From positions 2,501 to 66,500 of the forward strand of contig NC_090136.1 of the NCBI RefSeq assembly GCF_017916325.1: 64,000 bases of DNA, given 5' to 3'. The notes under the pieces were generated by a model. That model saw only the letters and a list, made by a program, of their open reading frames with translations, was not told the origin of the DNA and ran no database searches. Source of the stretch: Leishmania martiniquensis (lineage: Eukaryota; Euglenozoa; Kinetoplastea; Trypanosomatida; Trypanosomatidae). This document shows, piece by piece, positions 38,682 to 49,216 of the stretch (position 1 is the stretch's first letter; every line of letters starts with the position of its first letter). The position numbers and the translations under genes are program-made.

Positions 38682-39378
38682 GAACGCGGGGTGCCTTGTG
38701 ACGGAGGAGGGAGGGAGGGGGCGAAGTAGCGCGCCAAAAACGTGCCGCCGGAGCTGTCGCGGCTTGTGTGCGATTCTGAGAAGCGCTGTGCCGCAGGACT
38801 CAACATGAGTGAAAGGCGCAACAACGCGCCACCAAAGACGCGGAGCGAAAAAAGGGGGTGGACAGAGGGGAACGAGTAGGGGAGAGAGAGGGAGAGAGAG
38901 AGGCGCAGAGGGTGAAACATCACCAGTCTGTGCCCACGTTGGTGCGCGTCGGTGAGGGCGTGCGCACATGCGCAGTCTCTACACGCACATGTACAACTAC
39001 ACCGAAATCGACAGATGGGAGGGAGGATGCTCGTTGCATGTGAGGAAGCGTGAAGAGCAATGACGGAGGCCTGCAATTCACAGCCGACGCCGTTCGTGCC
39101 TTTCGAGACGGTCGCGCACCGGCCGACTCGAGAGGGCCTGGAGGCTGAGACTGAGAGGAGATAGAAAGCGCGCGCAGCAGGCGGCGTCAAGGGCGCATAT
39201 CGGCTACGGCTCCGGCGTAAAGCCTCCCGTCTTAGAGGTCGAGGAGGACGCAGCAGGAATGGGAGGCAACAGTCACGTTGCACACAAACGTACACGCGCC
39301 TTCAAGTGCAGGTGAAGCATTACACATAAAGAAAGGCACATATAAAAAAAAATCCCTCGCCCGATTGTGACGGCGGGA
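38682..39378. other. Spacer, processing signals only
   Basis: Non-coding. A strong purine block at 38703-38720 and a GAGA block at 38877-38905 are pyrimidine tracts on the transcript, above the 82-residue gene. An A9 run lies at 39343-39351 in the 3' UTR of the next gene. Confidence 0.5.
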
Positions 39379-39729
39379 TCAGTACCCGTTCCAACTCTTC
39401 AAGTTGATGAGGGCGCGAGGGTCGAGCTCATTCTGCAGCGCGCTCGACGTCTGGCCCGGTGTGGGGGTGCGCAGCATGTTTGTCAGCGTCAGTGCATCCT
39501 GCGCCTCGCGCTGGCGCTTAGCTATCTGCAGCAGCTCCTCCGGTATGTTATCGCCGTACACCTGCTGGATGTGCATATACATCTGTTCCTCACGCTTCGG
39601 CTGCACCCGCCGCACCGTCATCTTCAGGAACTGATAGGCAGCGCCCATCGTCAGCATGGAGATCCACAGGAACTGCAGCTTTGCGCGCGTCGGCATGCGC
39701 TCGTAGTGTGATACACCTGGGAGCGCCAT
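39379..39729 (-). CDS. Small single-span protein, probably mitochondrial inner membrane
   Basis: 116 residues. A short basic N-terminus (SHYERMPTRAK) leads into one membrane span (about 18-36), followed by a charged, mostly helical domain (KREEQMYMHIQQVYGDNIPEELLQ...) and a Tyr C-terminus. This layout is common among small accessory subunits of trypanosomatid respiratory complexes and ATP synthase, but I do not recognise the family, so the location is inferred. The first ATG in frame is 39729; the codon nine above is TTG. Compositionally it is clearly coding and free of low complexity. Confidence 0.85.
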   Translation of the reverse strand: MALPGVSHYERMPTRAKLQFLWISMLTMGAAYQFLKMTVRRVQPKREEQMYMHIQQVYGDNIPEELLQIAKRQREAQDALTLTNMLRTPTPGQTSSALQNELDPRALINLKSWNGY

Positions 39730-40568
39730 GAGGCGAGGCCGTGCCGCCTTTTTCAACTAGAGAAGTGTTCGAACGGCGAGCTCACTGGCAGACAGAAAAA
39801 AAAAAGGTGTGTGTGATGTGAGAGCGTTTGCTCTTCGCTGCTCTGCAAGCTGACGCACAAACACGCGAGCACAGAGAGTTGCGTACCTGTACAAGAGATC
39901 CGTCAGCGTACAACCTCGACGCGAGCCAGCATGGGAGAGGAGGAGGAGGCGGAGGTGAGGAAAGCGTTTGTGGACATCCTGACGGAGATGACAAGGGTAC
40001 CTCGGAAAGAGGAGGTGAGCAGAGCGGCAGTCATGATGTCCGCCACGGATGAGAGAGAGAGAGAGGGGGGCATGACAAAACCACGCACAGCAGCCGCAAC
40101 AGCAACGGCGGCAATGGCCCCCTCGACGTCACAAAGGTGTCGCAGCGCGCACACGAATGTGCTGCGTCTGTATAGTCCGGCTGCACGGCTGTGTGCGCGC
40201 TCACCTCTGAACACCTCACGCACGTGCGTGTCGCTGCAGTGCAGCGGTGCGTCTGTTTTATCGTCTCCTCTTTCCCTTTATGGCGAGTGCGCGCGACTGT
40301 TAAAGACGGCGTGGGCACGTGCTCGTCTGCGTGTGCATGTGTGTGGGGGGGGAGGGGTAAAGGGGAAGGGCAGTGCTTCGTAAGTGTACCTGAGCTGAGA
40401 GAAGCGGACCAAGGAAAAGGGACGAGAGGGGGCGTGGCGTGACGGCGGACGAGGGCGAGACGGCAAATTATTCTGCCTCATCCGCGCGTCCGCCTCCCCC
40501 ACTTCTCTTCCCGAGTTGCAGCAGCGCTAGACGAGACGGCAGAAAAGAGAAGGGCGAAATCGGGCATC
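39730..40568. other. Spacer between small membrane protein and LSm genes
   Basis: Non-coding. An A10 run near 39796-39806, GAGA block at 40049-40068, and a TG/G-rich block at 40328-40362. No repeat copy seen. Confidence 0.5.
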
Positions 40569-40811
40569 TCACGCGGTAGCCCCGTCCGCGCCCCCGAACG
40601 ACTCGTCGAAGCCGATGTACATGATGTGCTCGCCGCGCACAAAAACGAGGGTCTCAGCCGGCTGCCTTAGAGCGTCTCGGCTCCGCGTGCACTGTGACAA
40701 GACCACATCGAAGGCGCCGTCGAGTGCCTCGAGCTGGCCTCGGTACTCCTCCCCGTGGGCCAAGTGACAGCACACCGGCTGGTGCAGGAGAGACTCCAAG
40801 CTGACTGACAT
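40569..40811 (-). CDS. Sm/LSm protein, LSm6/SmF subgroup
   Basis: 80 residues, the typical length for a minimal LSm protein. Sm1 region: VCCHLAHGEEYRGQLEALDGAFDVVL keeps the hydrophobic-x-L-x-x-G-x-x-Y-x-G-x-L-x-x-x-D-x-x-x-x-x-x-L pattern. Sm2 region: LVFVRGEHIMYIGF keeps the V-R-G-x-x-I/V-x-Y-I signature, where Arg-Gly contacts RNA. The Y-x-G-x-L and VRGxxxxYI combination suits LSm6 or SmF; human LSm6 is also 80 residues. LSm6 acts in the LSm1-7 and LSm2-8 rings (mRNA decay and U6 snRNA), SmF in the spliceosomal Sm ring. The Asn usual in Sm1 (MN) is replaced (FD). The ATG at 40811 is the only sensible start. Confidence 0.9.
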   Translation of the reverse strand: MSVSLESLLHQPVCCHLAHGEEYRGQLEALDGAFDVVLSQCTRSRDALRQPAETLVFVRGEHIMYIGFDESFGGADGATA

Positions 40812-42051
40812 CGATGCCCAGAGAGGAGGCTAGAGGTGGAGTGTGCGGAGGGCCGGCGCTCAGCTTTCATTGCCGGTAGTGCGCATATCCACATGTGCAC
40901 GCTCGTTTAGGGAAAGAGGGGGTGAGAGGGGGTGAGAGAGGGGGTGAGACGATGTAAAGACCGGCGGGTGTCTCTCACCCTCTTGCAAAGGCTGTCGAGC
41001 CGGCCGGTGAAGAGAGCTGTGCGCTCGTCGCACGCACTCTGCCTGGATTCGCTGGTGTGCGTGTATACGCGCGTGCGTGCGCTTTGAAGCGCCGCTGCAT
41101 GCCTTCACGACCGCCGTGTCGCTGAGCTCATTCCTGAGATTTGCTGCGTCTTTGAGAGGCGCGTGTTGGCGCCTAATCAGAAGCATGTGCACAGCCGTCA
41201 AGAGGTTGTGTGTGTGTGTGTTTGTGAGCAGATCAAGGAGAGGGCTACGCCTCTTCACACACACACATACACACCTCCGCGTCCGTCAGCAGGCGCTAGC
41301 ATCAGCACCACCCTTGTCTCCGTCCCCACATCAGGAGGCAGAGAGAGGGGAGGCGGAGAAGCGGGGGAGGGGCTTTTCCTGCGGTGGTACAGCGCACACA
41401 AGCACCTCTGTACAACTACGTCACCATAGCTCACCTACCCCTCATGCGGCACAGATGAGGCCTCGTCGCTCAGGACCAGGCACCCTGCCACCGAAATCAA
41501 GGAATGCGCCCTGAGAGGGTGGTAAAGGGAGCGATGACGCAGGCGACAACAAAAGCAAAGGGGTGCGCACGCACGCACCAAAAAAAAATCACCAGTCTTG
41601 TCCATCCGCAGTAAACGCTGATACGTATGATCGGCGAACGCCCGCGCCCACTGTTCCAACGACACAGCTGAGCTCGCCGCTCCCTCCCTCTCCCCTCCCT
41701 ACCGACCACCGCCGATCACCCCGCACCCCCCCGCCGTGAAGTGACAAGGAGGGGGGTTGTTGGGGAGGAGAGAGGGGGGGTGGAAGAGAGGCCGCCGCGG
41801 TGGGGGGAGGAGTGGAGTACATACATGACGGCAGCGCTCGCGATACTCCCCTGAGCGCACGCGCTCCCCCGGCTCTTCAGGCGCGAATGAGCAAAGAGAG
41901 CCAAGCGGGTGGTGGTTAGTAGGGAGGGGGAGAGGGTCAACAGCAGCGCCTACGGGATCAGACTTCGCCAGCGGCGCAAGCGGAAGCCTCCGCAGCACAG
42001 CAGTCGCCGATGCACATGCACACCCATGCACACGCTGTCGAAGCTCATGAA
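40812..42051. other. Spacer with short tandem GGGGTGAGA repeat
   Basis: Non-coding. About three units of GGGGTGAGA occur at 40917-40950, just above the LSm gene, giving a pyrimidine tract on the transcript. TG and AC runs lie near 41208-41228 and 41259-41275. A purine-rich plus-strand stretch at 41746-41818 is in the presumed 3' UTR of the next gene. Confidence 0.5.
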
Positions 42052-43398
42052 TTAGCCTCTGTCGCAGCGGTGCGCCGCCCTTGCGCTACCCTGTCGTGCA
42101 GAGCCTGCTGCACAAGGGCCACGCATTTCACGTGGAGACGAGCAGAGTGGCGATGCTGGCGACGACATGGAAGACGAAGCATACGGCGCACCTGAGCGAG
42201 GTGACGGACGGGGTTGCCTGCGAAATCCTGGAGCGACAGATTTCGGCCCGCTAAGCGTCGAGCGCTGCCGCTTCTGCTGCAAATTCAGTGAGGTGGGCAG
42301 GGCAGACAAGGAAGAGGCTCGCATGTACGGGGTGCACATATTGGACGTGTCGTCATCCGCGGCCTCCTCGCTGGAGGTAAGGTCCGCGGCGGTGTACGAG
42401 CTTGATACGGGAGGCAAACTGTCCTCCCGCTTCACCGCGGGACTGGCTGCAGCGGTGCCCAGTAATGCGTCGCCGCGCGCCGACGGCGGTGGCGGCGGTA
42501 GCGACCGGGAGAAATCAGCTCGACGCATCAGAGTGGCCCGCTCGGTGAGCCACTCGCGCTCCAGTCCCTCCCGCGTCATGCACTCTGCCGCCACGATCCC
42601 GCAGATGCACCGCGCTGCCCACTTCAACTCGTACCTCCGTTGCAAATAGATGTGCACCGCAATGAACCACTCCTGGGCGAGTTGCAGGAGAAGCCGCTGA
42701 TGTTGATGCGTATACATCACCGCCAGCGACGCGCGCGCCTCGGCCTCGCTAAGGAGCAGGTGACGCAGTCGGGTGCGGTCCAGCCCGCAGCGTCCCCGAC
42801 GCTCCGACCGCCGCCCGAGACGGTCGCATGACGGTGGATCCCATTCGCTGACCATGTCCATCTCTGAGCACGTGCACACATCGCCCCGTAAGCTCTGCGT
42901 TGGTTGGCTCACCTCCACCAGTGAGCTCTGCCCACCGGCATCCCCACTGGCGGCAATGCCCTCCTCAGCATTGTCGTTCATGTCGCCGTTCGTCAGCAGC
43001 GCTGACGACGAGGAAACAGAAATGTGGCACAAGTCATGCACAAGCAGTCCAGGGCTGCGGCCACTGGCGCTGTACTGCGGCGCGGCTGTGACGGACACAG
43101 CCAGCGTATGTGTGGGGACAGTGAGAGGGACCGCACTGCTGCGCACCAATGGGGCAGCTGGTGCCGTGGCGTGGGCGGCGGTGCCGTGGATAGAGCGGCT
43201 GTCGACGGAGCCGCCCCTCAAGGGGGACGGCGCTTCGCCCACAGCCGACTGGCTCAGAGCTGCGCTCTCCTCTCTGAAACTTTTTGTCGAGCGCCGCCAC
43301 CTTCGATGACGCGGCGGCGGCGGTGGCGGTGGTGAGGAGTCAGCGCCATCACGTGCAACGGTGCTCGTCGCTGAGGCGACCCCGCAGCAGTTGCCCAT
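42052..43398 (-). CDS. Predicted N-myristoylated/palmitoylated protein, function unknown
   Basis: 448 residues. It starts MGNCCG: Gly2 for myristoylation, with Cys4 and Cys5 for palmitoylation, a pair used in trypanosomatids to send proteins to the flagellar or plasma membrane. A poly-Pro run (about 23-29) and long Ser/Ala-rich low-complexity stretches surround one helical region (about 213-300) rich in Leu, Gln and Arg (RLLLQLAQEWFIAVHIYLQRR). The C-terminus is basic and Ser/Pro-rich. No enzyme motif. The ATG at 43398 is strongly favoured because the acylation motif only works there; the codon opening the longer frame is GTG, not ATG. Membrane attachment is a confident prediction; function is unknown. 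Confidence 0.85.
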   Translation of the reverse strand: MGNCCGVASATSTVARDGADSSPPPPPPPRHRRWRRSTKSFREESAALSQSAVGEAPSPLRGGSVDSRSIHGTAAHATAPAAPLVRSSAVPLTVPTHTLAVSVTAAPQYSASGRSPGLLVHDLCHISVSSSSALLTNGDMNDNAEEGIAASGDAGGQSSLVEVSQPTQSLRGDVCTCSEMDMVSEWDPPSCDRLGRRSERRGRCGLDRTRLRHLLLSEAEARASLAVMYTHQHQRLLLQLAQEWFIAVHIYLQRRYELKWAARCICGIVAAECMTREGLEREWLTERATLMRRADFSRSLPPPPPSARGDALLGTAAASPAVKREDSLPPVSSSYTAADLTSSEEAADDDTSNMCTPYMRASSLSALPTSLNLQQKRQRSTLSGPKSVAPGFRRQPRPSPRSGAPYASSSMSSPASPLCSSPREMRGPCAAGSARQGSARAAHRCDRG

Positions 43399-44493
43399 GC
43401 CTCTCGAGAGGATGCGCGCAACGGTTGTGTATATCTGTTCCCGCACGACCAGTCCTTTGGCGAAGAGGAAAGCGAAGGCACCGTCCGATTAGCATATACA
43501 CGCGCTCGCTGAAACCGGTACAGCAGTCGGGGCCGCAAGTGCGCACGCACGCGCAGGGTCACAGAGAGACACACAGACACAGCCAGACAAGAAGTGCGTT
43601 GCAGTCGTTGTCGATGAGCGGAGGTTCAGTGCAGGGAAATTCTTCCTTCCCCATTCGCCCTCTTCTGCGCTCTCCTCCCTCGGCCGCCTCCCCCGCTCGC
43701 TCGCTCTCTCTCTGGTCGTGCGCGAAAACCTTAGAGAGGTAACGTATGAGCGCGGTTTCTTCAGAGAGGATGAGGGATACTCAGCGGCACAGTAACTTTA
43801 GAAACGCCAATATGCGCGCACACATGGCATGTGTGTGTGTGTGTACGTATACTGGACCCACACACATACGCACCTTCACGTGAGGTCGAAGAGCAGAAGA
43901 GCGTATGATCTGCGGATTCGGGGGGGAGGGGAGGTAAGATGTAAGCGCGGGCAGCGGCACTGTTCGCGCGTGGCAGGAATGCGTGCTGGCAGAAAAGGGC
44001 GGCGCGAGATGAGAGGTGGAGAGCGTAGGAGGAGCACACCAGCAATGCATGCACAGAGAGAGAGAGAAAGACACGGACGCGCACCTCCCATAAAAGCGCG
44101 CCATCATGAGGATGGAGGATGGGCGCAGGTCGGTGTCTGTGAGCAGCAGAAGAAGGGAGGGAGAGGGGGAGAGGGAGGAGGGCGGCGCATCTCACCTCTG
44201 CTGCTGTGCCTGCCCGCCGGTCATCCCAGGGAGGGGAGGATAACCGTACAGCGAAGGCAAGAGAGAGAGAGGGGGGGCGCTTAGCCGATACGAGCGAGTG
44301 CGCCGTTTACACAAACAGAGAGCTTAACGAATCCGCCACTGAGAGAGATGCGCAACCGTCGAGAGGGGACAGCAGAAGCGGGGAAGAGAGCGGCAATGGC
44401 ACGCAAGAAGCTAAAGCGACAGCAACGGTGGCGCCAGCGGCAGTGACCGGGGGGCTACCGCATGGGCGCCAGCACCACTACCATCACCCGCAC
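43399..44493. other. Spacer, no gene seen
   Basis: Non-coding. TG run at about 43828-43845, a purine block at 43920-43935, GAGA block at 44056-44068, and purine-rich plus-strand sequence at 44150-44185. The right end is the presumed CLC 3' UTR. Confidence 0.5.
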
Positions 44494-46863
44494 TCACTGG
44501 TGATAGGCAGCGGCGCAGGGCGCGGTAGTCGCCGGCGTGGTGTCAAGAGCTGGCGTCTCGGCCTCGTGATGGCGCCGTTGGCGCGCTAGTTTACGCCGCT
44601 CCCGCTCCAGCTCGTCATCCTCCATGTGCTCCTCACGCTCCTTGACGCGCATGAAGTTGATGAAGTCCTTTTTACTGATGAAGCCCTCGAACTTGGAGTA
44701 GCGGCACACAAAGATGTGGTGGGTACCGAGGGACTTGAACAGATAGAGCAACTTCTTCACAGAGCACTCCGGCTCCACCTGCAGCAGGCAGCTCTCCAGG
44801 ACGTCTGTGAGGTCCACCTCGAGAGCGGCCGGATCGCGCGCGTTGGACGGCGCCCTCTTGAAGCGAAGGAAGGTGTCAAAGTTCACGTCACTGTTGCGCG
44901 CCGCCGCCACCTGGATCGCGCGCGCCATCTTCTTTGTCGGCGCGTAGCCGAGCAGTGTCGCGTCACTGGCCGACTCGACCACCGGGAAGCCGGTGACGTT
45001 CATCTTGGTCATGAGTTCGTTGATGTCGCGCACCTGCAGCCCGTACGCCGTCAGGACGGTGAACTGCTTCGCCGCGTAGACGCTCTTGGCCGAGAAGTTT
45101 AGGTAAAGCTCCTTCTTCGGGTCGAGGTAGGGCAGCTTGTTCTCCTCAATGATGATCTCGTAGGTGCCCTTCACCCCGAGCGCCTCGCCGGCTGCCTTGG
45201 CGCAGAGAATGCCCACAATAACGGGCACCATGTACTCGAGCGAGCCCGTGAGCTCGAACATGATTATCGCCAGGCAGATGGTCATGTGGGTGACGCCGGT
45301 CAGCAAGGCAGCCGCGCCGACGATCGCGTACACACCAGGGATGACGCACAGATCCTGGTCGTAACACTCCCTGAAGATGTACGCACTGGCGTAGGTCTCC
45401 TGCAAGGCGCGGAGCATCATGCCGAAGGCGCGGCCGTACAGGGCGCCGATCGTGAGCGACGGCACGAGGATGCCGGCCGGGAGGAAGGTGCCGACGGTGT
45501 ACATGAACATCAAAAATTTTGCCGTGGCGGTGACGAGGAGATAAAAGAAGACGCGCATGTCGCTGCCCTCGCACATCTCGATTGGGCTTCTCGGAGTGCA
45601 GTCCTGGAAGCAGTCGCCGAGCAGCTCCAGCATATTGCCGGAGCCGTATGGCGTCAAGAAGTTCACGATACCCGTGACGGCAGCCACGACGGCTACCTCG
45701 ACGAGCCGCCACTGCCGCAAGTGCTTCCTTCGCCACCGGCAGACGCGCAGGTTGACGACGCTGAAGGTCGACCCCATGAATCCGCCAAAGCACCCGATCG
45801 CAGCAAAGAGGGGTAGCTCGAAGAAGTGCCAGTTGTGCTGATAGTTGACGCTGAACTGCACGATGCGACCGGTGTGCCACAGATCCACGCGTGACTGGAG
45901 CAGCACCGCCGTCACACCACAGATGAGTGCAGCCATGAGCGCCTTAAAGTTGTACGATGTGCACACATCCTCCAAGGCGAAGATGACGCCGCCGACGGGG
46001 GCGCCAAAGGCAACGGCCATGCCGCCACCCGCCCCGGCGGTGATAAGCTCACGCGACTTGGCCTCGAGGCGATAGCTCGGTAAGACGCCAGAGATGATGC
46101 CGCCGACGCAGGCGCCGATGTGGACAAACGGGCCCTCCTTCCCCACTGTCAAGCCAGACCCTGTAGAGAAGCACATGCCCACCACCTTCGTGATCAGCGT
46201 CCAGCCACCGAGGTACCGCTTCACGTGGTGGCCTGATACAATCGTCTTCACCTCCGCGATGCCACCACCAGAGGCGTAGGGGGCGTAGGTCCTGCACAGG
46301 AACGCCGCCGTGACAGCAGCCACGGTAGAGAAGCTCACGTACACAACGAAGTCAACGAAGGCGACGACATGGTTGCCGCGGCCCAAAAAGAATTCGCCCC
46401 ACGAGTAGTACTCGCCGCACGCACTGCTGTCCACGCAGCAGAGGCTGCGGCCCAACCAGAAAAAATTAGCACAAATTCCGGAGCGGAAGGCGCTCACCCA
46501 ATGCGCGCACGCATCACTGAAGACACCAACGCAGCCAAGCACAATGCCGCATGCCAAAGCAGCCAGGAAGGCCTCGCCCTCGGGTCTGTATACCGGCCAC
46601 GCGTCGCCTGGCAGCGAGGAGGCAGTGGCGGCATTGCTGTAGCGGCGCCGCATCGCCGCCCGCTCCGCCGCCTCCGTGTGGCTGCTGATGCAGTCGATCG
46701 TCGCCCAGTCCGCCTCTGGTACGTTCACGACCAAGTTCGTAATGCCCTCTTCTACCCCACCGGCACCACCAGCGCCTCTGCCATCCCCCCTGCCGCTGAA
46801 CGCATTATTTTCACCGCCCCTCATCGGCAACATCTGCTCGACATGTGGCAGCGAGGCGTGCAT
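44494..46863 (-). CDS. CLC chloride channel/antiporter with CBS domains
   Basis: 789 residues: a cytosolic N-terminus (about 1-95), a CLC membrane domain (about 96-560) and two C-terminal CBS domains (about 610-760). Selectivity-filter landmarks: ASGGGIAEVK (197-206), GKEGPFVH (241-248, gating glutamate Glu243) and GTFLPAGILVP (458-468). The position matching the internal proton glutamate (Glu203 of the bacterial antiporter) falls in IFALEDV, where Asp299 is the equivalent; Glu298 precedes it. Channels of the ClC-1/2 type have Val there, so an acidic residue favours a Cl-/H+ exchanger, probably in an acidic organelle such as an endosome, acidocalcisome or contractile vacuole. The ATG at 46863 is below a good acceptor (AG at 46963-46964 under a tract at 46980-47012). 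Alternative starts lie at 46833 and 46824. Confidence 0.96.
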   Translation of the reverse strand: MHASLPHVEQMLPMRGGENNAFSGRGDGRGAGGAGGVEEGITNLVVNVPEADWATIDCISSHTEAAERAAMRRRYSNAATASSLPGDAWPVYRPEGEAFLAALACGIVLGCVGVFSDACAHWVSAFRSGICANFFWLGRSLCCVDSSACGEYYSWGEFFLGRGNHVVAFVDFVVYVSFSTVAAVTAAFLCRTYAPYASGGGIAEVKTIVSGHHVKRYLGGWTLITKVVGMCFSTGSGLTVGKEGPFVHIGACVGGIISGVLPSYRLEAKSRELITAGAGGGMAVAFGAPVGGVIFALEDVCTSYNFKALMAALICGVTAVLLQSRVDLWHTGRIVQFSVNYQHNWHFFELPLFAAIGCFGGFMGSTFSVVNLRVCRWRRKHLRQWRLVEVAVVAAVTGIVNFLTPYGSGNMLELLGDCFQDCTPRSPIEMCEGSDMRVFFYLLVTATAKFLMFMYTVGTFLPAGILVPSLTIGALYGRAFGMMLRALQETYASAYIFRECYDQDLCVIPGVYAIVGAAALLTGVTHMTICLAIIMFELTGSLEYMVPVIVGILCAKAAGEALGVKGTYEIIIEENKLPYLDPKKELYLNFSAKSVYAAKQFTVLTAYGLQVRDINELMTKMNVTGFPVVESASDATLLGYAPTKKMARAIQVAAARNSDVNFDTFLRFKRAPSNARDPAALEVDLTDVLESCLLQVEPECSVKKLLYLFKSLGTHHIFVCRYSKFEGFISKKDFINFMRVKEREEHMEDDELERERRKLARQRRHHEAETPALDTTPATTAPCAAAYHQ

Positions 46864-47807
46864 CAGAGCCCCTTTCGGAGAAGTTCTGTATGGCCCTGTA
46901 CGCGTGTGTGTATGTGTATCCCTCTCTCTCTCAGCCTGAGGCAGAGGCAGCAGCTCCCACCCCTCGTGTGTATGTATGTGGGGGGGAGTGAGCAGAGAGG
47001 GGAGGGGAGGAGACCACTTGAATGAATAGAGGGTGAACACGAAGCCTGCGGCTACGCCTACGGTGGTGATGGAGACAGCGGTGTTGTGGAGCGCAGTCAC
47101 GCAAAGAGGTGCAGTATATATATGTATATATATATATATGTGTGTGTGTGGTCGCCGCTTTTCGACTCGTATCCTCGGCAGCGGAAGACCTGATGCGTCT
47201 GTCCAGAGACACGCACACCCTCGCGTGCATGGGCATTGACGCGCATGAGCTCAGTGCGCCGTGCGGCGCCGCAAGGGCAGGAGGAGAGGGTCGTATGAGG
47301 TGGCTGTGAAAGAAAGAGGGAGGAGCAGCGTCGCGGGGCAACTTGCGCCGCTGGCCAGTTGGCCAGGACCGGGACAGAGATAGGGAAGCGATGACGCAGG
47401 GGCCGTGAGGAAGCTTGGCGTATGTCTTCAGCGAGATTATCAAGCGCACCATGCACCTCCGGGCACTCTGCAGCCACAAAGAGCTGGATGGCTGGAAGCA
47501 TAGAGCAGCGGCAACGACAAGAGGGTGCCCCAAGGAGTGCGAGACAGGAGAAGGCATGCGCACAGCCACAGGCAGCCATTATACCCAAGACGGCGTACGC
47601 GACGGGTGTCGAACCACGCGGGAGACACGACGGCAGAGGAAAGAGGAGAAAGGGGATGGGGAGGGGGCGGCGTAGCGTAGACCCATCCGCTACGAAGAGC
47701 AAGCGCGGTTCGGTGAGGGATGCGATAAAGCTGCTCGCCACCTTCCCTTCCCGCTCTTCTCTTCGCTACCCCTCCCCCTGCACGTCGTGGCGCAGATACC
47801 TGCAGTT
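46864..47807. other. Spacer with CLC splice acceptor and TA/TG array
   Basis: Non-coding. The likely acceptor for the CLC gene is the AG at 46963-46964, below the pyrimidine tract at 46980-47012. A (TA)n-(TG)n array lies at about 47115-47150. The right part is the Cwc21 3' UTR. Confidence 0.55.
47115..47150. repeat. (TA)n-(TG)n microsatellite
   Basis: A TATATATATG/TGTGTG array between the CLC and Cwc21 genes; similar shorter arrays occur at 9108-9123, 12590-12634 and 54191-54215. Confidence 0.95.
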
Positions 47808-48398
47808 CTACTGCGTAGCTGCATTTTTGCCCTCGCGACGCACACGCTTCAAGTGCTCGACGAGCTGCGCCTCCTGGTGGCGGCGGCGCTCCTCCTCCTT
47901 CCGGTGCCGCTCCACTTCCTGCACAGAGCGATCGAAAGCGCTGCCGCTGCCAACACCACCTCCTGCAGTGGTTGTCGTCACCGTTGGCTTCACGCCGAAC
48001 GCGGCAGCGAACTTTGCGGCCGTCTTGGCGTCCTCGGTCTTCTGCTGGGCCTTCAGCCGACGCCTCGCAGCCGCGAGCAGCGACTCATACAGCTCACAGC
48101 ACTCGCGCTCAACCGTGACGGCATCGATCCCGGCCGTGTCACGCTCCTCGCGGTAGAGCATGACGCGCAGTCGCACCTCGCGCAGCGCACGATGCGACTC
48201 GAGCCGCGCCGCCATCTCGCGGTTCTCACCCTGTGCGCGGCGCTGCTCGAGGGGGTTGATGGACGCACCGCCCTCCGCTGCGGTCGCGTCCTCGTCGGCG
48301 GGTGCGCGACCCGCCGCGGAGACGTTGACGCGGCTACGCTGAACATACCCACTCAGCCCGGTCCCTTTGACCGCGGCTGCCTCTACACCGTTGTACAT
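47808..48398 (-). CDS. CWC21: Cwc21 (cwf21/SRRM2 N-terminal) family spliceosome protein
   Basis: 196 residues. It starts MYNGVEAAAVKGTGLSGYVQ, the hallmark of Cwc21/SRRM2 N-termini (MYNGIGL...GxGTxGYVQRN). A helical region follows (about 50-125) with ENREMAARLESHRALREVRLRVMLYRE and DAVTVERECCELYESLLAA, matching the cwf21 domain that binds Prp8 and Snu114 at the heart of the spliceosome. The last 50 residues are charged (Arg/Glu/Lys coiled coil). The protein is longer than the yeast one and lacks the RS repeats of metazoan SRRM2. A Cwc21 has been reported in the trypanosome U5 particle, so a role in trans-splicing is plausible. The start at 48398 must be right because the conserved motif begins with the Met. 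Confidence 0.93.
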   Translation of the reverse strand: MYNGVEAAAVKGTGLSGYVQRSRVNVSAAGRAPADEDATAAEGGASINPLEQRRAQGENREMAARLESHRALREVRLRVMLYREERDTAGIDAVTVERECCELYESLLAAARRRLKAQQKTEDAKTAAKFAAAFGVKPTVTTTTAGGGVGSGSAFDRSVQEVERHRKEEERRRHQEAQLVEHLKRVRREGKNAATQ

Positions 48399-49216
48399 AT
48401 TGCCCAGCGTTCTCTGAATCGATGATCGGCTGAGCAGCGCGATGAATTGAGGGAAGCCGCAGCGGACCCGCTCCGCTTCTCATACACGCGTGTGCCACTG
48501 CGGACGCACACAACGATTTTCCTTAGCGGCACAGGTGATGCAGCTGACGAAGAGAGAGTGAATCAGAAAGTGAGACCGAGCGGCACTAAAAAAAAAGTGA
48601 TGGCTGGAGAGGGCAGAGCTGATGCTACTGTCGCAGCAGAGAGCGCGACAGAAGATGAGGGGGGCTGAACGGGGCGGAAAGAGGAGGAGATAAGGACAAG
48701 AGATCATGCACGCAACGGCACAGCCGCCTTTCCGGGGGGAAGGCGGAACACAGACGGCTGCGCGTGCGCACCAACACATCGCCGCACTTGCGCAGGCGGC
48801 GGTGTGTGCGCGCGTGTCGTATGAAGCGTTTAGCTGTTGGCGTTGGGAAGGCAAGCGCATCAGCTGAAGCGACAAGCAGCAAGCTCTCTGTGTGTAAGGG
48901 CGGGGAGGGAAGGACGCGTACGGGGCTCCCTTTGGTATACATTCTTGGCTTTCCACTTAGTCGCCCGCCTGGCGTCGCGCGGGGGGGTAGCACACCGCTC
49001 ACTGCCGTCACCGCATTGGCGCCTTTACTGGGATGGTCAGTGTTGTGTGAGCACGCGCGAACGCAGCTGTGAAAGTCGAGAGGCGTGGAGGAGGGCGCCA
49101 TTCCGCGTGGCAGCGCTCGCCGCGCTTGTGTCAGGCACGGACAGGGGTGCTATAAGGGCAGCCGTGCCGCCAGCACCACCAGGAAGCTCGCAGCGCCGCT
49201 GCGAGCATGCTTCCGG
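48399..49216. other. Spacer, no gene seen
   Basis: Non-coding. An A9 run at about 48589-48596 and a purine block at 48670-48695 (pyrimidine-rich on the transcript) are the only notable signals. The right part is the 3' UTR of the pseudophosphatase gene. Confidence 0.5.

Noticed and set aside
47115..47150. TA/TG array as a possible replication origin or promoter
   Set aside because: Similar short arrays sit in many spacers of this window and nothing else marks this one.
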